A stretch of 64,000 bases of DNA from Staphylotrichum longicolle (Eukaryota > Ascomycota > Sordariomycetes > Sordariales > Chaetomiaceae). The notes below the pieces were generated by a model that was not told the origin of the DNA, did no database searches, and saw only the letters and a program-made list of their open reading frames with translations. How positions within the stretch are numbered: position 1 is the first letter of the stretch; the number at the start of each line of letters is the position of its first letter. The stretch covers positions 4,216,001 through 4,280,000 of the forward strand of contig JAHCVI010000001.1 of NCBI GenBank assembly GCA_019096155.1, read 5' to 3'. Positions 32,501 to 42,534 of the stretch are shown here, one piece after another. Both the position numbers and the translations under genes were made by a program.

Positions 32501-33004
32501 ACCTGCGACCACCCTTAGCCCACGGTCAAGGAGGGTGGAAGACAGGAACGGCTTCTTACTTTCCAAATTCGCTTGGGAGTTCAGCTGCGGTTCTTTGTCC
32601 TCGCACTCTCGCAATGCGAGGCGATCAAGGCAAGACACATCGCAGCAGGGAGATGGCTTGCCCTCGCAGCACGGTGGTGGCTCCAGGCTTTTGACATCCT
32701 GCGTTATTCTACCACAGCATCCGTCTCCGCGAGTAGCCGGCCGCGTTTGGGCGGAGCTGGAGGATTTTGGTTCAAGTTCGGGCTGACAGGCCGTTTTGTG
32801 TAGCGATTCAACTTGCAAACGAGCCGGATAACCATATGGAACTGAAATGTCCTCCGGCGAGCTCTCTCCGTCGCTCTCCCGAGCGCTGGAACTGTTGGTA
32901 TCGTTGCGTTCGTCAGGCGTTCCGACCTCTTTTGGTGGTGTTTCCTCTGCGATAGCCGCCGCGGAGCCGGGCTTCGGCCCTGAACACCCTGAGCAACAAG
33001 CCAT
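29510..33004 (-). CDS. crpA: Cysteine-rich copper-exporting P1B-type ATPase, CrpA-like
   Basis: A single exon of 1,164 residues. The N-terminal 355 residues are unusual, with ten adjacent cysteine pairs (at 3, 96, 112, 120, 212, 234, 242, 272, 297 and 325) plus single cysteines, like the CrpA copper-resistance pumps of Aspergillus. One heavy-metal-associated domain follows, with GMTCTGC at 356-362. The P-type core is complete: TGES (686-689, actuator), VSCPCAIGL with the CPC metal-path motif at 798-800, DKTGT (842-846, Asp843 is phosphorylated), His880-Pro881 of the P1B nucleotide domain, and GDGTNDAPAL near the end. About eight membrane helices are visible. It should pump Cu(I) out of the cytosol at the plasma membrane and protect against copper overload, including phagocyte-derived copper. 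The CPC is followed by AIGLAVP rather than the commoner ALGLATP. Substrate is inferred from CPC and the cysteine-rich tail. Confidence 0.9.
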   Translation of the reverse strand: MACCSGCSGPKPGSAAAIAEETPPKEVGTPDERNDTNSSSARESDGESSPEDISVPYGYPARLQVESLHKTACQPELEPKSSSSAQTRPATRGDGCCGRITQDVKSLEPPPCCEGKPSPCCDVSCLDRLALRECEDKEPQLNSQANLESKKPFLSSTLLDRGLRVVAGSCAGSIDGKACNYHTRKTRDAYSATLEALGCICRALLALGEESCCLPKERLSRVCHASPAAAPESCCSPTSESCCSPAPAACVSTTCRTVASKNIRKPYGKIDCCAQGRCAETGSDATVTRRDSCSKGCCKKTRSPSASEHLATPGCTAGRPNDACCRAEEISSIGGTPGDVEKGLSGRDHVVLSVSGMTCTGCETKLQRTLGAVASVSNLKTSLVLARAEFDLDTKCGSVADVLKHLDRTTEFKCERVEQLGSTIDIIAPNEAPDFVKQPWPEGVTDITVLGKNTARIAYEPEVVGARDLVERGWNEPLKLAPLQPDPSIAAGNNHLRNMGYMTLISILLTVPVLVLAWAPLPEKEIQYNSASLALATVVQVVIAGPFYPKALKALVFSRVIEMDLLIVLSTSAAYVFSVVSFGYLVAGTPLSTGSFFETSTLLVTLIMVGRFVAALARQKAVESIAIHSLQPTTAVLIGEPGEADREVDARLLQFGDTFRVVPESRIPTDGTVLSGFSEVDESTITGESRPVEKHAGSAVIAGTINGSGTLIVRLTRLPGANTIDMIAEMVDEAKLSKPKLQHLADRVASYFVPVIVALTIVTFVVWIAVGVAVRHQSGAESAIQAITYAITVLIVSCPCAIGLAVPMVIVIATGVGAERGVIFKTAQSLEVAYRTTHVVLDKTGTLTEGKLSVVAVDFYGNDKTAAASLLLGLVHNIKHPVSIAVAAHLRLQGISPTAVNNIKTLPGLGVQGTAPSGLLRAGNARWLGLTSDSRTQQSSPSQPHTLLCFTISDTLTATVTMTDTLRPTTPSAIAALRRRNITVHVLSGDDEPAVRAVTDALAIPPALVRARCTPADKQAYVAGLVNAHTLRPVVMFCGDGTNDAPALAAATVGVAVVDSASDGTGAGGNVSVTTAEIASSAADVVLMRPDLEGVVAAVELSRRAVRRIAFNFAWSFVYNLFAVLLAAGVFVNVRIPPQFAGLGELVSVLPVVVAAVALRWERA

Positions 33005-33777
33005 TGCGTGCCACGAGATTTCCCAAAACGGGAGAAAGATGTTAAGCGGACTTGAAGTTCAAGTTTATACCGTCTGAGTTTGTATTTTTTGCTTTTGAAG
33101 ACAGCGAACACAGGGTGACACTTCGGAAGTGCGGGGAAGGCTCAAGAACGGAATAGTACAGGCCAGCCAGCCGGGTTGGGTGCCATGATCCGTCCTTCCA
33201 AGGGTTAGGGCACGCCCGCTTTCCCTTCACCGCTTCTCAACGCTATGAGGCGACAACAAAGGGACGTTCTTGTAGGACATCAGCTTTGGAGAGTGAGACG
33301 AGGTCAAATCTTCAGAACTTCCGTTGCGCGCGACTCCTACACAGTCACAGAGTTACGAACACTGATGGCAAAGCGGGCAAAGTCGCTGTTGAAGTTTTTG
33401 ATGAGTCTGCGCTCGCATTAGCGCAATGAATCGTTAACGTCGACGGGTGTTTTGAAATGTGAGGACAATGGAGTGAGTTCCCGCTGATTGAACGTTAAAC
33501 AGTAGGGCAACGCACAGTGCACAAGCAGCAATTGTAAGTTTTGGGCACTGTGTGGCGACTTCCTCAACCTGTCCCTTTCTCCACTTCACAGCACCGCAAG
33601 CACCGCAAGCAGGCGACTTGCTTTGACTTCTGCAGCAGCAACCGATGACCCGACAACAAATCGTCGTCTGAATTCAGACCACCATCTCTCCGGCTCCCTC
33701 ATACGCCGGTAATCGTCGCACTGATACCTCACACCTCTTGTTTAGTTCTCTTCGATTCAGACTGCATTTATTTCATC
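33005..33777. promoter_or_regulatory. Divergent gap, copper ATPase and MED22
   Basis: 773 bases between divergent start codons. A 9-bp unit GCACCGCAA is repeated in tandem at 33591-33608. No gene visible. Confidence 0.45.
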
Positions 33778-34530
33778 ATGGATCGGGATAAAAATTCGGC
33801 CGACAACCTCCAAGGTCAGTCGCACCCATTTTTGGCTGGTATCACTCGCGCAGAGTTGTGCTCTGAAACCGACGCAGCCGCCAAGCGGACACGCATCGCC
33901 ATCTTCAAGCCTTCCATGCAACCCACCAGAAATGGCCACTAACTCTTCTCAGAGAGGATGAACATCCTCATCGCCGAGATTATGACCGCATTCCGTGACC
34001 TGGTCAACCATGCCGCCGCACCAGTCGACAACACCGCGTCGACAGGCCAGACGGGCTACAGCAGCATGGCGCTCGAGATTATGATGAGCGGAATTGTGCG
34101 TCAAGACTGAGGCAGCCCCGAAAATTACGGCTAACAATCCCTCGCTGCGCAGATCAAATCAACAGAGGACCTACTCTCCCTCACCCGCAAGATTCGCGAG
34201 CTGTGGCTCATCGGCCCTTTGAAGGCCCCCGGCGCCCACGACGCTGAGGTCGACCAGGCCATATGGCAAGACGCAGCTCAGGTGTTTGCCATGTTTAACG
34301 GCCTTCGCGACGATCAACGCCAGCGGATGGTCCAGCTGGCCGCCCAAGCGGGAGGTGGCTTCACTTACGAGCGGGGAGAGATCGACGGGCCCCCTCCGCC
34401 GCTCCAGCCTCATCCTCAGCTGCCGCTGAATGAGACCACTGGTCTGGGCTCTGATGGTGGAAGCTCGGTGCAGATCAAGGTTGAGCCACAAGAATCAGCC
34501 GCGCCGGTCCCGAATGGGCAGCAGCTTTAG
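33778..34530 (+). CDS. med22: Mediator complex subunit 22
   Basis: Three exons: 33778-33814, 33953-34095 and 34153-34530, with introns of 138 nt (GTCAGT..TCTCAG) and 57 nt (GTGCGT..CGCAG), giving 185 residues. The opening leads to an ERMNILIAEIMTAFRDLV helix, and the centre has STEDLLSLTRKIRELWLIGPL, which fits the Med22/Srb6 core (a leucine-rich helix ending in ELWL.G.L). The C terminus is Pro/Gln-rich and ends NGQQL. Med22 sits in the head module of Mediator and links activators to RNA polymerase II. The first exon is very short (12 codons), so the start depends on that splice. Odd: the reading frame stays open for a further 214 codons after the TAG stop. Confidence 0.72.
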
Positions 34531-34581
34531 CTGAGCAGCCCAACCAAGCCTGCGTGGGTGCCCCGACGTAAACCTGTCGTT

Positions 34582-35175
34582 ATGGTGGGCCCTGCACTAG
34601 GGTTTGATGGGGCGGCGGATGTTGAGGCCGGAGATTTGGGTCAACAAGAAGAGGAGGTCGGTGTTGGAGCAGCAAATGAAGGTGCAAGACAAACACAGGT
34701 GCGAGGCGGGTTGGAAGATCAAGAGCCTTTAACGGCTGGGGAGTCAGCCCTCCTCGAGGAATTTCGCTTATCAGGCTTTTACGACCCATGGCAGTCGGAC
34801 GATACCATCTCTCCCTCTGCACCAACGACGGCGGAAGCGACCGGAGGGCGGTGGTCTCACGAGAGCACCACTCCCTCTGTGTCAACAACGATAATCACCA
34901 TTCCCTCCGCGGCGTCGTCGGTGGAGCCTACTGGGGTGGCTGAGGAGACGGATGAGCGTGAAGTTGGAGTTGGAGTGTTTGAGGTGGTCGGCGCAAGTCC
35001 AGAGCGTCAAGTGGACGCTGGTGAACTGGAGACGATCGATGGAAATGAGCCCCCGCCCCAGCCGACGGCGGCGGAGCCCACGATGAACAATGAACAGTTG
35101 GATGGCGTCAGAGGGGAGGGATGGGAGCGGCACAAAGAAAATCCAGTCGTTTCAGATCTTGAGAGCGACTTCTAG
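34582..35175 (+). CDS. Uncharacterised acidic Ser/Thr-rich reading frame
   Basis: From the first ATG at 34582 this frame encodes 197 residues to a TAG at 35173-35175. It is in the same frame as the last MED22 exon and continues in the same frame after its own stop, to 35697. The composition is low complexity, rich in Glu, Gly, Ser, Thr and Pro (for example SVSTTIITIPSAASSVEPTG), without cysteines or membrane segments. I recognise no family. It may be the first exon of a larger gene that includes 35672-36919, a readthrough tail of MED22, or non-coding sequence with biased composition. Confidence 0.3.
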   Translation: MVGPALGFDGAADVEAGDLGQQEEEVGVGAANEGARQTQVRGGLEDQEPLTAGESALLEEFRLSGFYDPWQSDDTISPSAPTTAEATGGRWSHESTTPSVSTTIITIPSAASSVEPTGVAEETDEREVGVGVFEVVGASPERQVDAGELETIDGNEPPPQPTAAEPTMNNEQLDGVRGEGWERHKENPVVSDLESDF

Positions 35176-35671
35176 TTGAGGATTCCCTTCGAGCCAAAAC
35201 ACATAGATGGGGACTCATCGGAATCCTCATCCCCGCCAGCGAGTGCTGCGGTAGAGTCAGAGACACGATCTGCTGGATCCTCACCCGAAAGTCGAGCGCC
35301 GGAGGCGCCGCAAGACCCAAAACAATTGGATTCATGCCTGCGCTTGCCACAGACAGCATTACTATCGACAAGACAGATGATAACTGGGGGTTCTGGAGCA
35401 ACGTGCGAACTGCCTTCGAGGGGAGTCCCATTACTTTGCACACAATCGGCACTTGATCAAAGCCCTGAACTTAGCTTGCCAGGACCGAGACCGGTAATAT
35501 TGGCACCGCGACCAGAACCCGAACAAGGACAGACACAGCCTCGAACTTTGGGACCAGACAGAGGACAGCCTCTGTCACATCAGCTGCGATTGCGGCAAGG
35601 GCAAGCACTTACGTCGACAAGAGTGCCAGCACCGGTTTCGGTAACCAGTCACACACCCAGACACGGCAGGA

Positions 35672-36919
35672 TTGGCATCTTGTCCTTCGAGATCTGAGCG
35701 CACTCTACGCCCTTGCAGCCAGAGCCGGGCAAACACGTGCGAACACGCACCGGCACCATTTGCCCCATCATTGCCCCCTTCAACGCTGGTCCCCAACACT
35801 CTGGCGCCCCGATCACCAGTACCCCTCGCACATTTGCATGCTCGGGAGATTCCCGGACTGGCGTCTCAGTTTGGGAAACCCGAAGGTCCCCTGGTCTCGC
35901 GCGATAGGACAAATCCCTTCATAACAGCAAAACCTTCGACAACACATTCTCAAACTGCGCACACGGCTCCATCGCTTGCCCAGGCCCAGGCCGAGGAACG
36001 ATTTTCTGGATCACGCAAGAAGATCAAGCCACTCCCGCACTACGAACTTGGCCAGTTCTTGACTAAATCCCTCGAGGAGCAGCAGGCCAGCCAACAGGTG
36101 TTTTATGCACAGGGCGGAGCTAACCTGCCTCTTACCGCTCCCCAAAGCCAGGACATCTGCATGGCCGAGCATAGCACTTGGGCACATGCCGCCGGCCAAC
36201 AGCTGAAGCGCTCGAGGCCCAGCTCAAGCCAGGCACTGCCACCACGACAGGCGCCGCGTTTGCAGCCTGCAGGAGCCCAGGTCTATTGGCATGGCCTAGG
36301 ACAAAGTCAGCCCTCGGAGCGCACTGCCAGCCAGGATTTGCCACGGGTTCGGGCACAGATAACCACGCAACCGCCAATGCAGGTACGAGAGCATGATGCG
36401 GGACACGTCCAATACCTGCGGGTGCCCGAACAAGCACAATGGCAGTTTCAGAACTCAATGAACGAACAACCACTCTGGCAGCCTCAACGTCCACTTTCCG
36501 AACAACCTCGACCGCAGGCACAAGCCCCGGAGCATTATTATCAGGCGCCAGATCACAGCCACTGGCAGTTCCATGGTCAAATACCCGAACAACCTCAAGC
36601 GCAGTTCCCATCTCAGGCTCCCATGCCGCTGCAAAAGCAGTCTCCTTATCAGCCTCCAGCCCAACCCCACCAGCAACGACAGGATCTGATTCCAGCGCAG
36701 GCCCAATCTCAAGGGCCCATACAACCCCGATGGCAAGGGCAAGACGCCTACTATCGGACATATGAACCTGCTTTCTGGCAGCCCCAGTACCCGGCGCCCC
36801 AACAATGCCAGTTGCAAACGGACCCGGGATTTTTTGCACCGCCTTTCCAGCGGCCGCCTGAGACGGTTGAACAACCTCAGTTCCGGCAACGGCAACCTGG
36901 CATCTGGTACTCGGACTGA
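35672..36919 (+). CDS. Glutamine/proline-rich low-complexity protein, 5' end unclear
   Basis: A 415-codon open frame begins without an ATG, so its true start must come from a splice or a frame change upstream; the frame of 34582-35697 is the likely donor. The chain is rich in Gln, Pro, Ser and Ala. From about residue 250 it is built from loose repeats of an EQPxxQ/WQFQ type, such as QWQFQNSMNEQPLWQPQ and HWQFHGQIPEQPQAQF, with regularly placed Trp and Tyr residues. Such composition is prion-like and common in transcription co-regulators. The frame ends at a TGA at 36917. Length and regularity argue for real coding. The function is unknown. Confidence 0.5.
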   Translation: MASCPSRSERTLRPCSQSRANTCEHAPAPFAPSLPPSTLVPNTLAPRSPVPLAHLHAREIPGLASQFGKPEGPLVSRDRTNPFITAKPSTTHSQTAHTAPSLAQAQAEERFSGSRKKIKPLPHYELGQFLTKSLEEQQASQQVFYAQGGANLPLTAPQSQDICMAEHSTWAHAAGQQLKRSRPSSSQALPPRQAPRLQPAGAQVYWHGLGQSQPSERTASQDLPRVRAQITTQPPMQVREHDAGHVQYLRVPEQAQWQFQNSMNEQPLWQPQRPLSEQPRPQAQAPEHYYQAPDHSHWQFHGQIPEQPQAQFPSQAPMPLQKQSPYQPPAQPHQQRQDLIPAQAQSQGPIQPRWQGQDAYYRTYEPAFWQPQYPAPQQCQLQTDPGFFAPPFQRPPETVEQPQFRQRQPGIWYSD

Positions 36920-37264
36920 GATTGAGAGAGCATGCAATGGCATGTGATTGAGACAGCAGACATCAAGGGGAGGGTCAAGTCGGCGGGCGAGTGGGGTTGA
37001 AGGTCAAGGGTGCAGGAACCAAGCTGGAGGCCATGGGGTCCGAAGGCAGGGGACGAGCTGCAAGACCAGCAAGGCGTTGTTGTGCCTCTTTCCGCAAACA
37101 TGATGTGGTGTGCAGTATCCTATAGCAGCGGTGTGTGCATTAGTCTGGGAGAGAATGTGATAAAGCTAGAAAAGCAGCGTTGCGGTCACCAGAAATCATC
37201 CGATTATCAAAGTCATGTTCAACGTCTGGAGCACAGTTCCATTCAACATTCTACTTGGACAAGT
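36920..37264. other. Intergenic, convergent 3' ends
   Basis: 345 bases between the Q/P-rich frame and the PUS1 stop codon. No structure or gene seen. Confidence 0.45.
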
Positions 37265-39217
37265 CTATGTGCCCACCTCCTCCACACCATCGGCCTCGTC
37301 GCCCAACTCGGCCTCGAGCGCCTTGGGCACCCGCTCCGTCCTGTCTGACCGCTCGTGCGAGGCCTCGACGCCGCCAGCCGTCACCCACAGGAAGTAATCC
37401 GTCCGGAAATTGTCGACCTGGTTGAAGAACAAGTGGAATCTGCGGCACGCCAGTCAGTAAACAAAAGAAATCCATGACCAAACGAAAACTCCAAAAACAG
37501 GGGGGAAAACTTACGAATTCTCCTTCTCCTCCAGCTCAAACATCCTCCGGTAAATATGCTGATCCTTGAACGCCTCGATCTGCGTCTCCCACTTGGCGAA
37601 ATCAATGGGCTCCTTCTCGAGGCTGGCCGCCTTCTTGTTGTACTCGGTAAACATGGGCCGCTCGAGCATGAGCCCCAGGCCGGGGGCCTTGGGGATGCTG
37701 ATGCGGCGCGGGCCGTAGCTGTCGGTGATGGTGGCGAGGGGCGCGCCGCAGCGCACCACCATGACGGCCATGGCGACCATCTTGCGGATCTGGTGCATCA
37801 TGAAGGACTGGCCGTGGACCTTGAGCGAGAGCCACTGCGTGTCGCCGATCTGGATGGGCGTGGGGTTGACCTGGAAGGACTTGATGTGCCGCTTGGCCGA
37901 GGGGTCCTTGTGCGACTTCATGATGGTGTAGTTGTGGTAGTTGTGCGTGCCGAGGTACAGGTTGAGGGCTTGTTGGAGCTTTTCGATGCGCGGGGCGGTG
38001 ACGCGGTACCGGCGCTTGGCGGCGACGTAGGCGGCCTTGACGTCGCGGAGGGCGAGCTCAGCCGGGGTCAGCTCCCGTTCGGGTTTCGCTTCCTTCTTGG
38101 AGGTATCCGATTCCGGTGCGGGCGCGTCGGTCGAAGGTGGTGCTCCGGCCCCGTTTGTGGCGTCCTTCATCTCGGCATCCTGCGGGACGACTTCCGGGTC
38201 GGGCCGCGTGGGCATGCCCTCGTCGGTAAGATCTTGGTCTTGGGTATCATGGAGCTTCCGAAGAACCTCGGCCTTGACATCGGGGTCCAGCTTCTCGAGA
38301 ATTGGCTGGATGTCATTCTTCTCAACTTCGTCCCAGAAGCCCTTCACGTCGTCGAGTCGGTCGAGGTATTCGTCATACACACCCTTCTCCTTGGCAGAGT
38401 CGGCGAGTTTCTTGCCCAGGAAGCTGTGGGGTTGCGGCGGCAGCAGGGAGTAGCTGGGCATCAGGTACTCGTACCAGCGGGAATCGCAGGCCTGGTAGCA
38501 GCTGAAGCCGTTGCTGGTGCGCTGTATCCCCCAAATCCTGATTTGGTCTGGCAAGTGCTGGTTGATCTTGTCGACAATGTCCTCGTCCTCGACAATCAGC
38601 TTGAGCGACAAGACATTCCCGGCGGCATGCACGCCCTTGTCTGTCCTCGCGCAGCGCACTAAGCTCGACTTCTTCGGGTCATCGGCGTTCGCTTTTGAGA
38701 TGGCGCCGGCGGCGACGAAAGCAGCAAAGATGTCGCCCTCAATCGTCTTCTCCTTGTGGTTAATCTGGATGCCGTGGTATCCCGTTCCCGCGTACCCAAT
38801 CATCACAGCCACCTTGCGCTTCGGGCGGCGCTCCTCAGCGGCGATCTCTTCCTTGCTGAAGGCGATGCTCATGTAGCTATTCCCGTCGGCCTCGTCGGCG
38901 ATCACCCTGCGGCGCTTGGCATTGCGGTTGTTCTGGATCTGCTCGCGCTTGTCGGGAACGTCGCCCCTGAGGTCTGTTAGTGTCGGCATGGGAGAGCAAC
39001 ATCAAGCAATGACGGAGACAGAGGGGGGGACGGCGACATACTTGGCGCTTCCGAAGCCGTTGTGCTTGCGCTTCTTCTGCTTGTCGTTCCCTCGGTCTCG
39101 GCCGCCCCGCTTGCCGCGATGGCCATTGTTCTTGTCTGCGGACTCGGCCGCGGTCGTGGGATTGGGCGCGGCAGGGGCGCTGTCGGGCGCAGCGTTAGGA
39201 GTCTCGTCAGCTGCCAT
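37265..39217 (-). CDS. pus1: tRNA pseudouridine synthase PUS1
   Basis: Three exons: 39042-39217, 37515-38966 and 37265-37439, with two 75-nt introns (GTATGT..CTCAG with CTAAC; GTAAGT..CGCAG), giving 600 residues. The enzyme isomerises uridine to pseudouridine in tRNAs and some other RNAs in the nucleus. Exon 1 is an Ala/Lys/Arg-rich N terminus with a likely nuclear signal (DKQKKRKHNGF). The TruA-type catalytic core shows IGYAGTGYHGIQ, then CARTDKGVHAAGN with the catalytic Asp, the RWYEYLMPSY region, HNYHNYT and QSFMMHQIRKMVAM. An acidic, poorly conserved insertion lies between the two halves (about residues 300-370). Exon 3 ends with HLFFNQVDNFRTDYFLWV, a conserved fungal Pus1 tail. Confidence 0.9.
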
Positions 39218-40434
39218 GTTGGTGGTTGGCAGAGTCGTCTCATCGCGTTGTTGCATCTCGCCGAACGAATTTTTGGATGCGACAACTGCGACTTTAGCGG
39301 GGTGGGTGGGTCTCTCCCGCAGCGGGTCTCGCCCCTGTCGCTCTCGGGGCCAACAGCAGGGGTGTGCAACTCGATTCGATTCGGGTGTGGGTCTAAATGG
39401 TTCTGATGATCTGATCTCAGCAATCATTTCGCACTTGTCCAGGTCCCCTCAGGCTGTCTAAACTTCAATTAACATTTCCTATCTCCTGTCAATGAGAGCC
39501 ATCCATATCGCAGACCGACCACACCGACTGGGTGCACCCCAACCGTCAAAACCCCATTCTCTCTCCCTCTGAACCGAGCGTTCTTTTTGTTTGGGTTTCT
39601 TATCCTTTTTCTGGGAACCCGCTAGGATTATCGAGTCTTGAGTTCCTGCCTTCTCTCTTCCCCAGTTCCAGCTTTGACCTCAGGTCCACTGGTGTGTCTG
39701 CTTGCTACACGACCACGAGTCCAGGGAGCGTTTCCTCCGTGTTGACTTCTTCGATCGGGCTCCTTCATCTTTTCCTTACGTCACGAACGGTTCTGGATAT
39801 GCGTGTATTGTCCCTGGCTGGAATTCAACAACTGCCGAGACTCTTATTCCGCCATCGTCAAGTTGACGATGGCGTCCGTCTCCTCACATTGCGACAAGGT
39901 TTTGTATAGGTCAGGGCAACCGTGAGGTTACACAGCAGCATTGGCGAGGCGGTCATGGCTGCATGTTCCCCGCGCTCTGTTCTCCTCCGGCCATTCACGC
40001 ACCTATTATCCGTCCGAGCTCGGATTTAAAGCTACCGAGCTTGTGCCCCCGGCAACCGGCCAACATGCTGCAGCGTCTCCGGTGCGGGACGGTTAAAGTG
40101 AGCAGGGCATCCATTGGAGTGTCACGAACAGTCCTTGCGTGGTTCAGGTTGTCGATAGCCTCGACATGTCGTCTTCATGCAAGGTTCTGCAAGGTTCTTG
40201 CAGCTGGGTACCAATATTGAAGGCTCCCAAAGTCGTGGCCAGGGTGGAGGTTCGACTGGTTGTTGTACTTGCAGCCAGGAGTCGTGGCCAGGGTGGAGGT
40301 TCGACTGGTTGTTGTACTTGCAGCCGGGAGTCGAGGCCTTTAAAATCCACTTACCTGCACGGGCATTTTGATATGCAGGTCGTTGTGACAAGCATCCATA
40401 TCCTCGGTAATCTCGTCGTCTCGTTGAAACCAAG
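39218..40434. other. Divergent intergenic region with a 49-bp tandem duplication
   Basis: 1,217 bases between PUS1 and the GMC oxidoreductase start codons. Apart from the duplication listed at 40232-40329 I see no feature; the small frames are of random type. Confidence 0.45.
40232..40329 (+). repeat. 49-bp tandem duplication
   Basis: Two head-to-tail copies (40232-40280 and 40281-40329), beginning GTCGTGGCCAGGGTGGAGGT, differ at one position. They end about 105 bases before the start codon of the GMC oxidoreductase, so they lie in its promoter or leader. Confidence 0.92.
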
Positions 40435-42534
40435 ATGGGCGCTCTCCGTAACACACTGCGGCTGGCATCTTGGCTGTGCTTGCTATCCTCCCAACCGACG
40501 ATTTCAGCGCGAGTTCTACAGAATCCCACCGCAGCGAAGGATTCCTACGACTATGTCATTGCTGGCGGTGGTCTCACGGGCTTGGTCGTCGCCAATAGAT
40601 TGACCGAAGATCCAAAGAGTGAGCAAAACACGGGCATCCATCTTGACATTCAACCTCGCCTAATTCAACCCAGCATCCGTCCTCGTCGTCGAGTATGGGG
40701 ACCTTGTTGACAATTGGAACGTCTCAATGCCGTATTATGCCAATTGGAACCAGAATGCCAGCTTGCTGTTTGCCACTCCTTCGGTGCCCCAGCGTGGCCT
40801 TGGAAACAGGGTGTTCAACCTTCCCCTCGGGGCCACTGTCGGTGGAGGGACTACCGTCAACGGCATGGCCTATGTTCGAGGAGCGAGCGTGGATTACGAC
40901 ACCTGGGAGGACATTGGGAACCGGAACTGGGGTTGGAAAGAGATGTTCAAGTACTTTAAAAAGGTAGGTGTTCACAAAACGTTTGTGTGACCTAGCTGAC
41001 GAGGACCAAGTCGAGCACTCTGAACGTCCCAAGCCCTGATATTGTCGAACAGCTTAGGTACACCTTTGATAGAAGCAGCTACGGCCATGGCCCGGCACAG
41101 GGGACCCTCCCGCCCTGGACATGGCCAGATGTCTGTGAGTGTGTGGAGAGCCCTTGATCGACTCCCTGGCTGACGGATTACAGATCGCATAAACGACGCG
41201 TGGACAGAGGACCTGGGCTTCCTGTTCCGCAATGATGGCGGCATGAACGGCGACCTCCTCGGTGTCTCCTGGAAGCCGATCAGTACCGACGGCAAGAATC
41301 AGACCAGATGTTCGGCGCGCAGGGCGTACTACGACCCGGTCCAGCATCGGCCCAATCTGCACCTCCTCGTCAACAGCTACGTTGGCCGAGTGCAGATCCG
41401 GAAGTCGACGGCCAAGGGAGTCGAGGTGTACAGCAGAAGCGACCCGTCGAAGAAATTCACCATCCTCGCCGACAACGAAGTCATCCTGGCGCGGGGCGGA
41501 ATCCACACCCCCCAGATCCTGCAGCTCAGCGGCATCGGGCCGCGCGATGTTCTTGAGCGACTCAACATCCCTGTGGTCGAAGACTTGAGTGGCGTCGGGG
41601 CCAACTTCCAAGACCATCCCACCGTCCGTGGGGCGTCGTTCCGGTGTAAGTGTCCGCAGGACTCAATTACCTCCCTTCCTGTTAACAGTCAGCAGTCAAC
41701 AACCCCAACCCCATCAACTTTGCCGCCCTCGTCAACAACGCCTCCTTTTTCAACGCCTCCTGGGCACAGTACATGGCCAACCGCACCGGCCCCCTCACCG
41801 TATCCGGCGGCAACAGCCACCTCATTGCCTCCCTCCACAACCTCACCACCTCCGCCCCGACCCTCATCACCTCCCTCATCACCGCCCTCAACTCCACCAC
41901 CTACCTCCCCACGCACTACCTCAACAAACCCACCCTCCTCGCAGGCTACGCCGCCCAGCTCTCCCTCCTCACCCGCGCCCTCCGCGCGGGCACCAACCCA
42001 CTCACCGAGTTCGGCTGGTCCGGCGGGTCCCCGGGCATGGCCGTCGTCCTGCAGAAGCCCCTCTCGCGCGGCACGGTCCTCATCAACAGCACGGACCCGC
42101 ACCCGGGCCTCTCGCCGCCGCTCGTCGACTTCAACGCGCTCGCGCACCCCTTCGACGCCCGCGTCGCCGTCCTCGCCTTCAAGCTCCTCCGCCGCGTCAT
42201 GCTCACGGCCCCCGCGATGCGGCCGCTGCAGGTCGAGGAGCTGGTCCCGGGAGCCGCGGTGCAGAGCGACGAGGAGATCGAGAACGTGCTGCGGGGCAGT
42301 CTGATGTCGCCGCACAATGCGCACCCCTGCGGGACGGCGGGGATGATGCCGCGCGAGCTGGGCGGCGTGGTGGACGAGCGGTTGAGGGTGTATGGGGTGA
42401 AGGGGTTGCGGGTAGTGGACGCGAGCGTGCTGCCCGTGATTGTCGCGGCGAATCTGCAGGTGACGATGTGTGCTGTGGCGGAGAAGGCGGCGGATATCAT
42501 CAGAGGGGAGGGAGGGGGTAGGGGGAGGGATTAG
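40435..42534 (+). CDS. Secreted GMC-family FAD oxidoreductase
   Basis: Five exons: 40435-40618, 40674-40963, 41011-41134, 41184-41645 and 41696-42534. The introns are short (55, 47, 49 and 50 nt). Length is 632 residues. A signal peptide (about residues 1-25) precedes the FAD dinucleotide-binding motif DYVIAGGGLTGLVVANRLTE. Also present are GATVGGGTTVNGMAYVRGA (GMC signature 1) and ILARGGIHTPQILQLSGIGP (signature 2). The C-terminal catalytic region has SPHNAHPCGTAGM and LRVVDASVLPVIVAANLQ. The family oxidises sugars or alcohols, passing electrons to oxygen or quinone. Extracellular members feed hydrogen peroxide to lignocellulose-degrading enzymes. It resembles the glucose oxidase/aryl-alcohol oxidase branch; the precise substrate cannot be told. 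Exon 5 is very C-rich at 41700-41950. Confidence 0.87.

Noticed and set aside
36132..36839. A 235-codon minus-strand frame
   Set aside because: Antisense of the Q/P-rich frame, whose composition favours open antisense frames; no domain seen.
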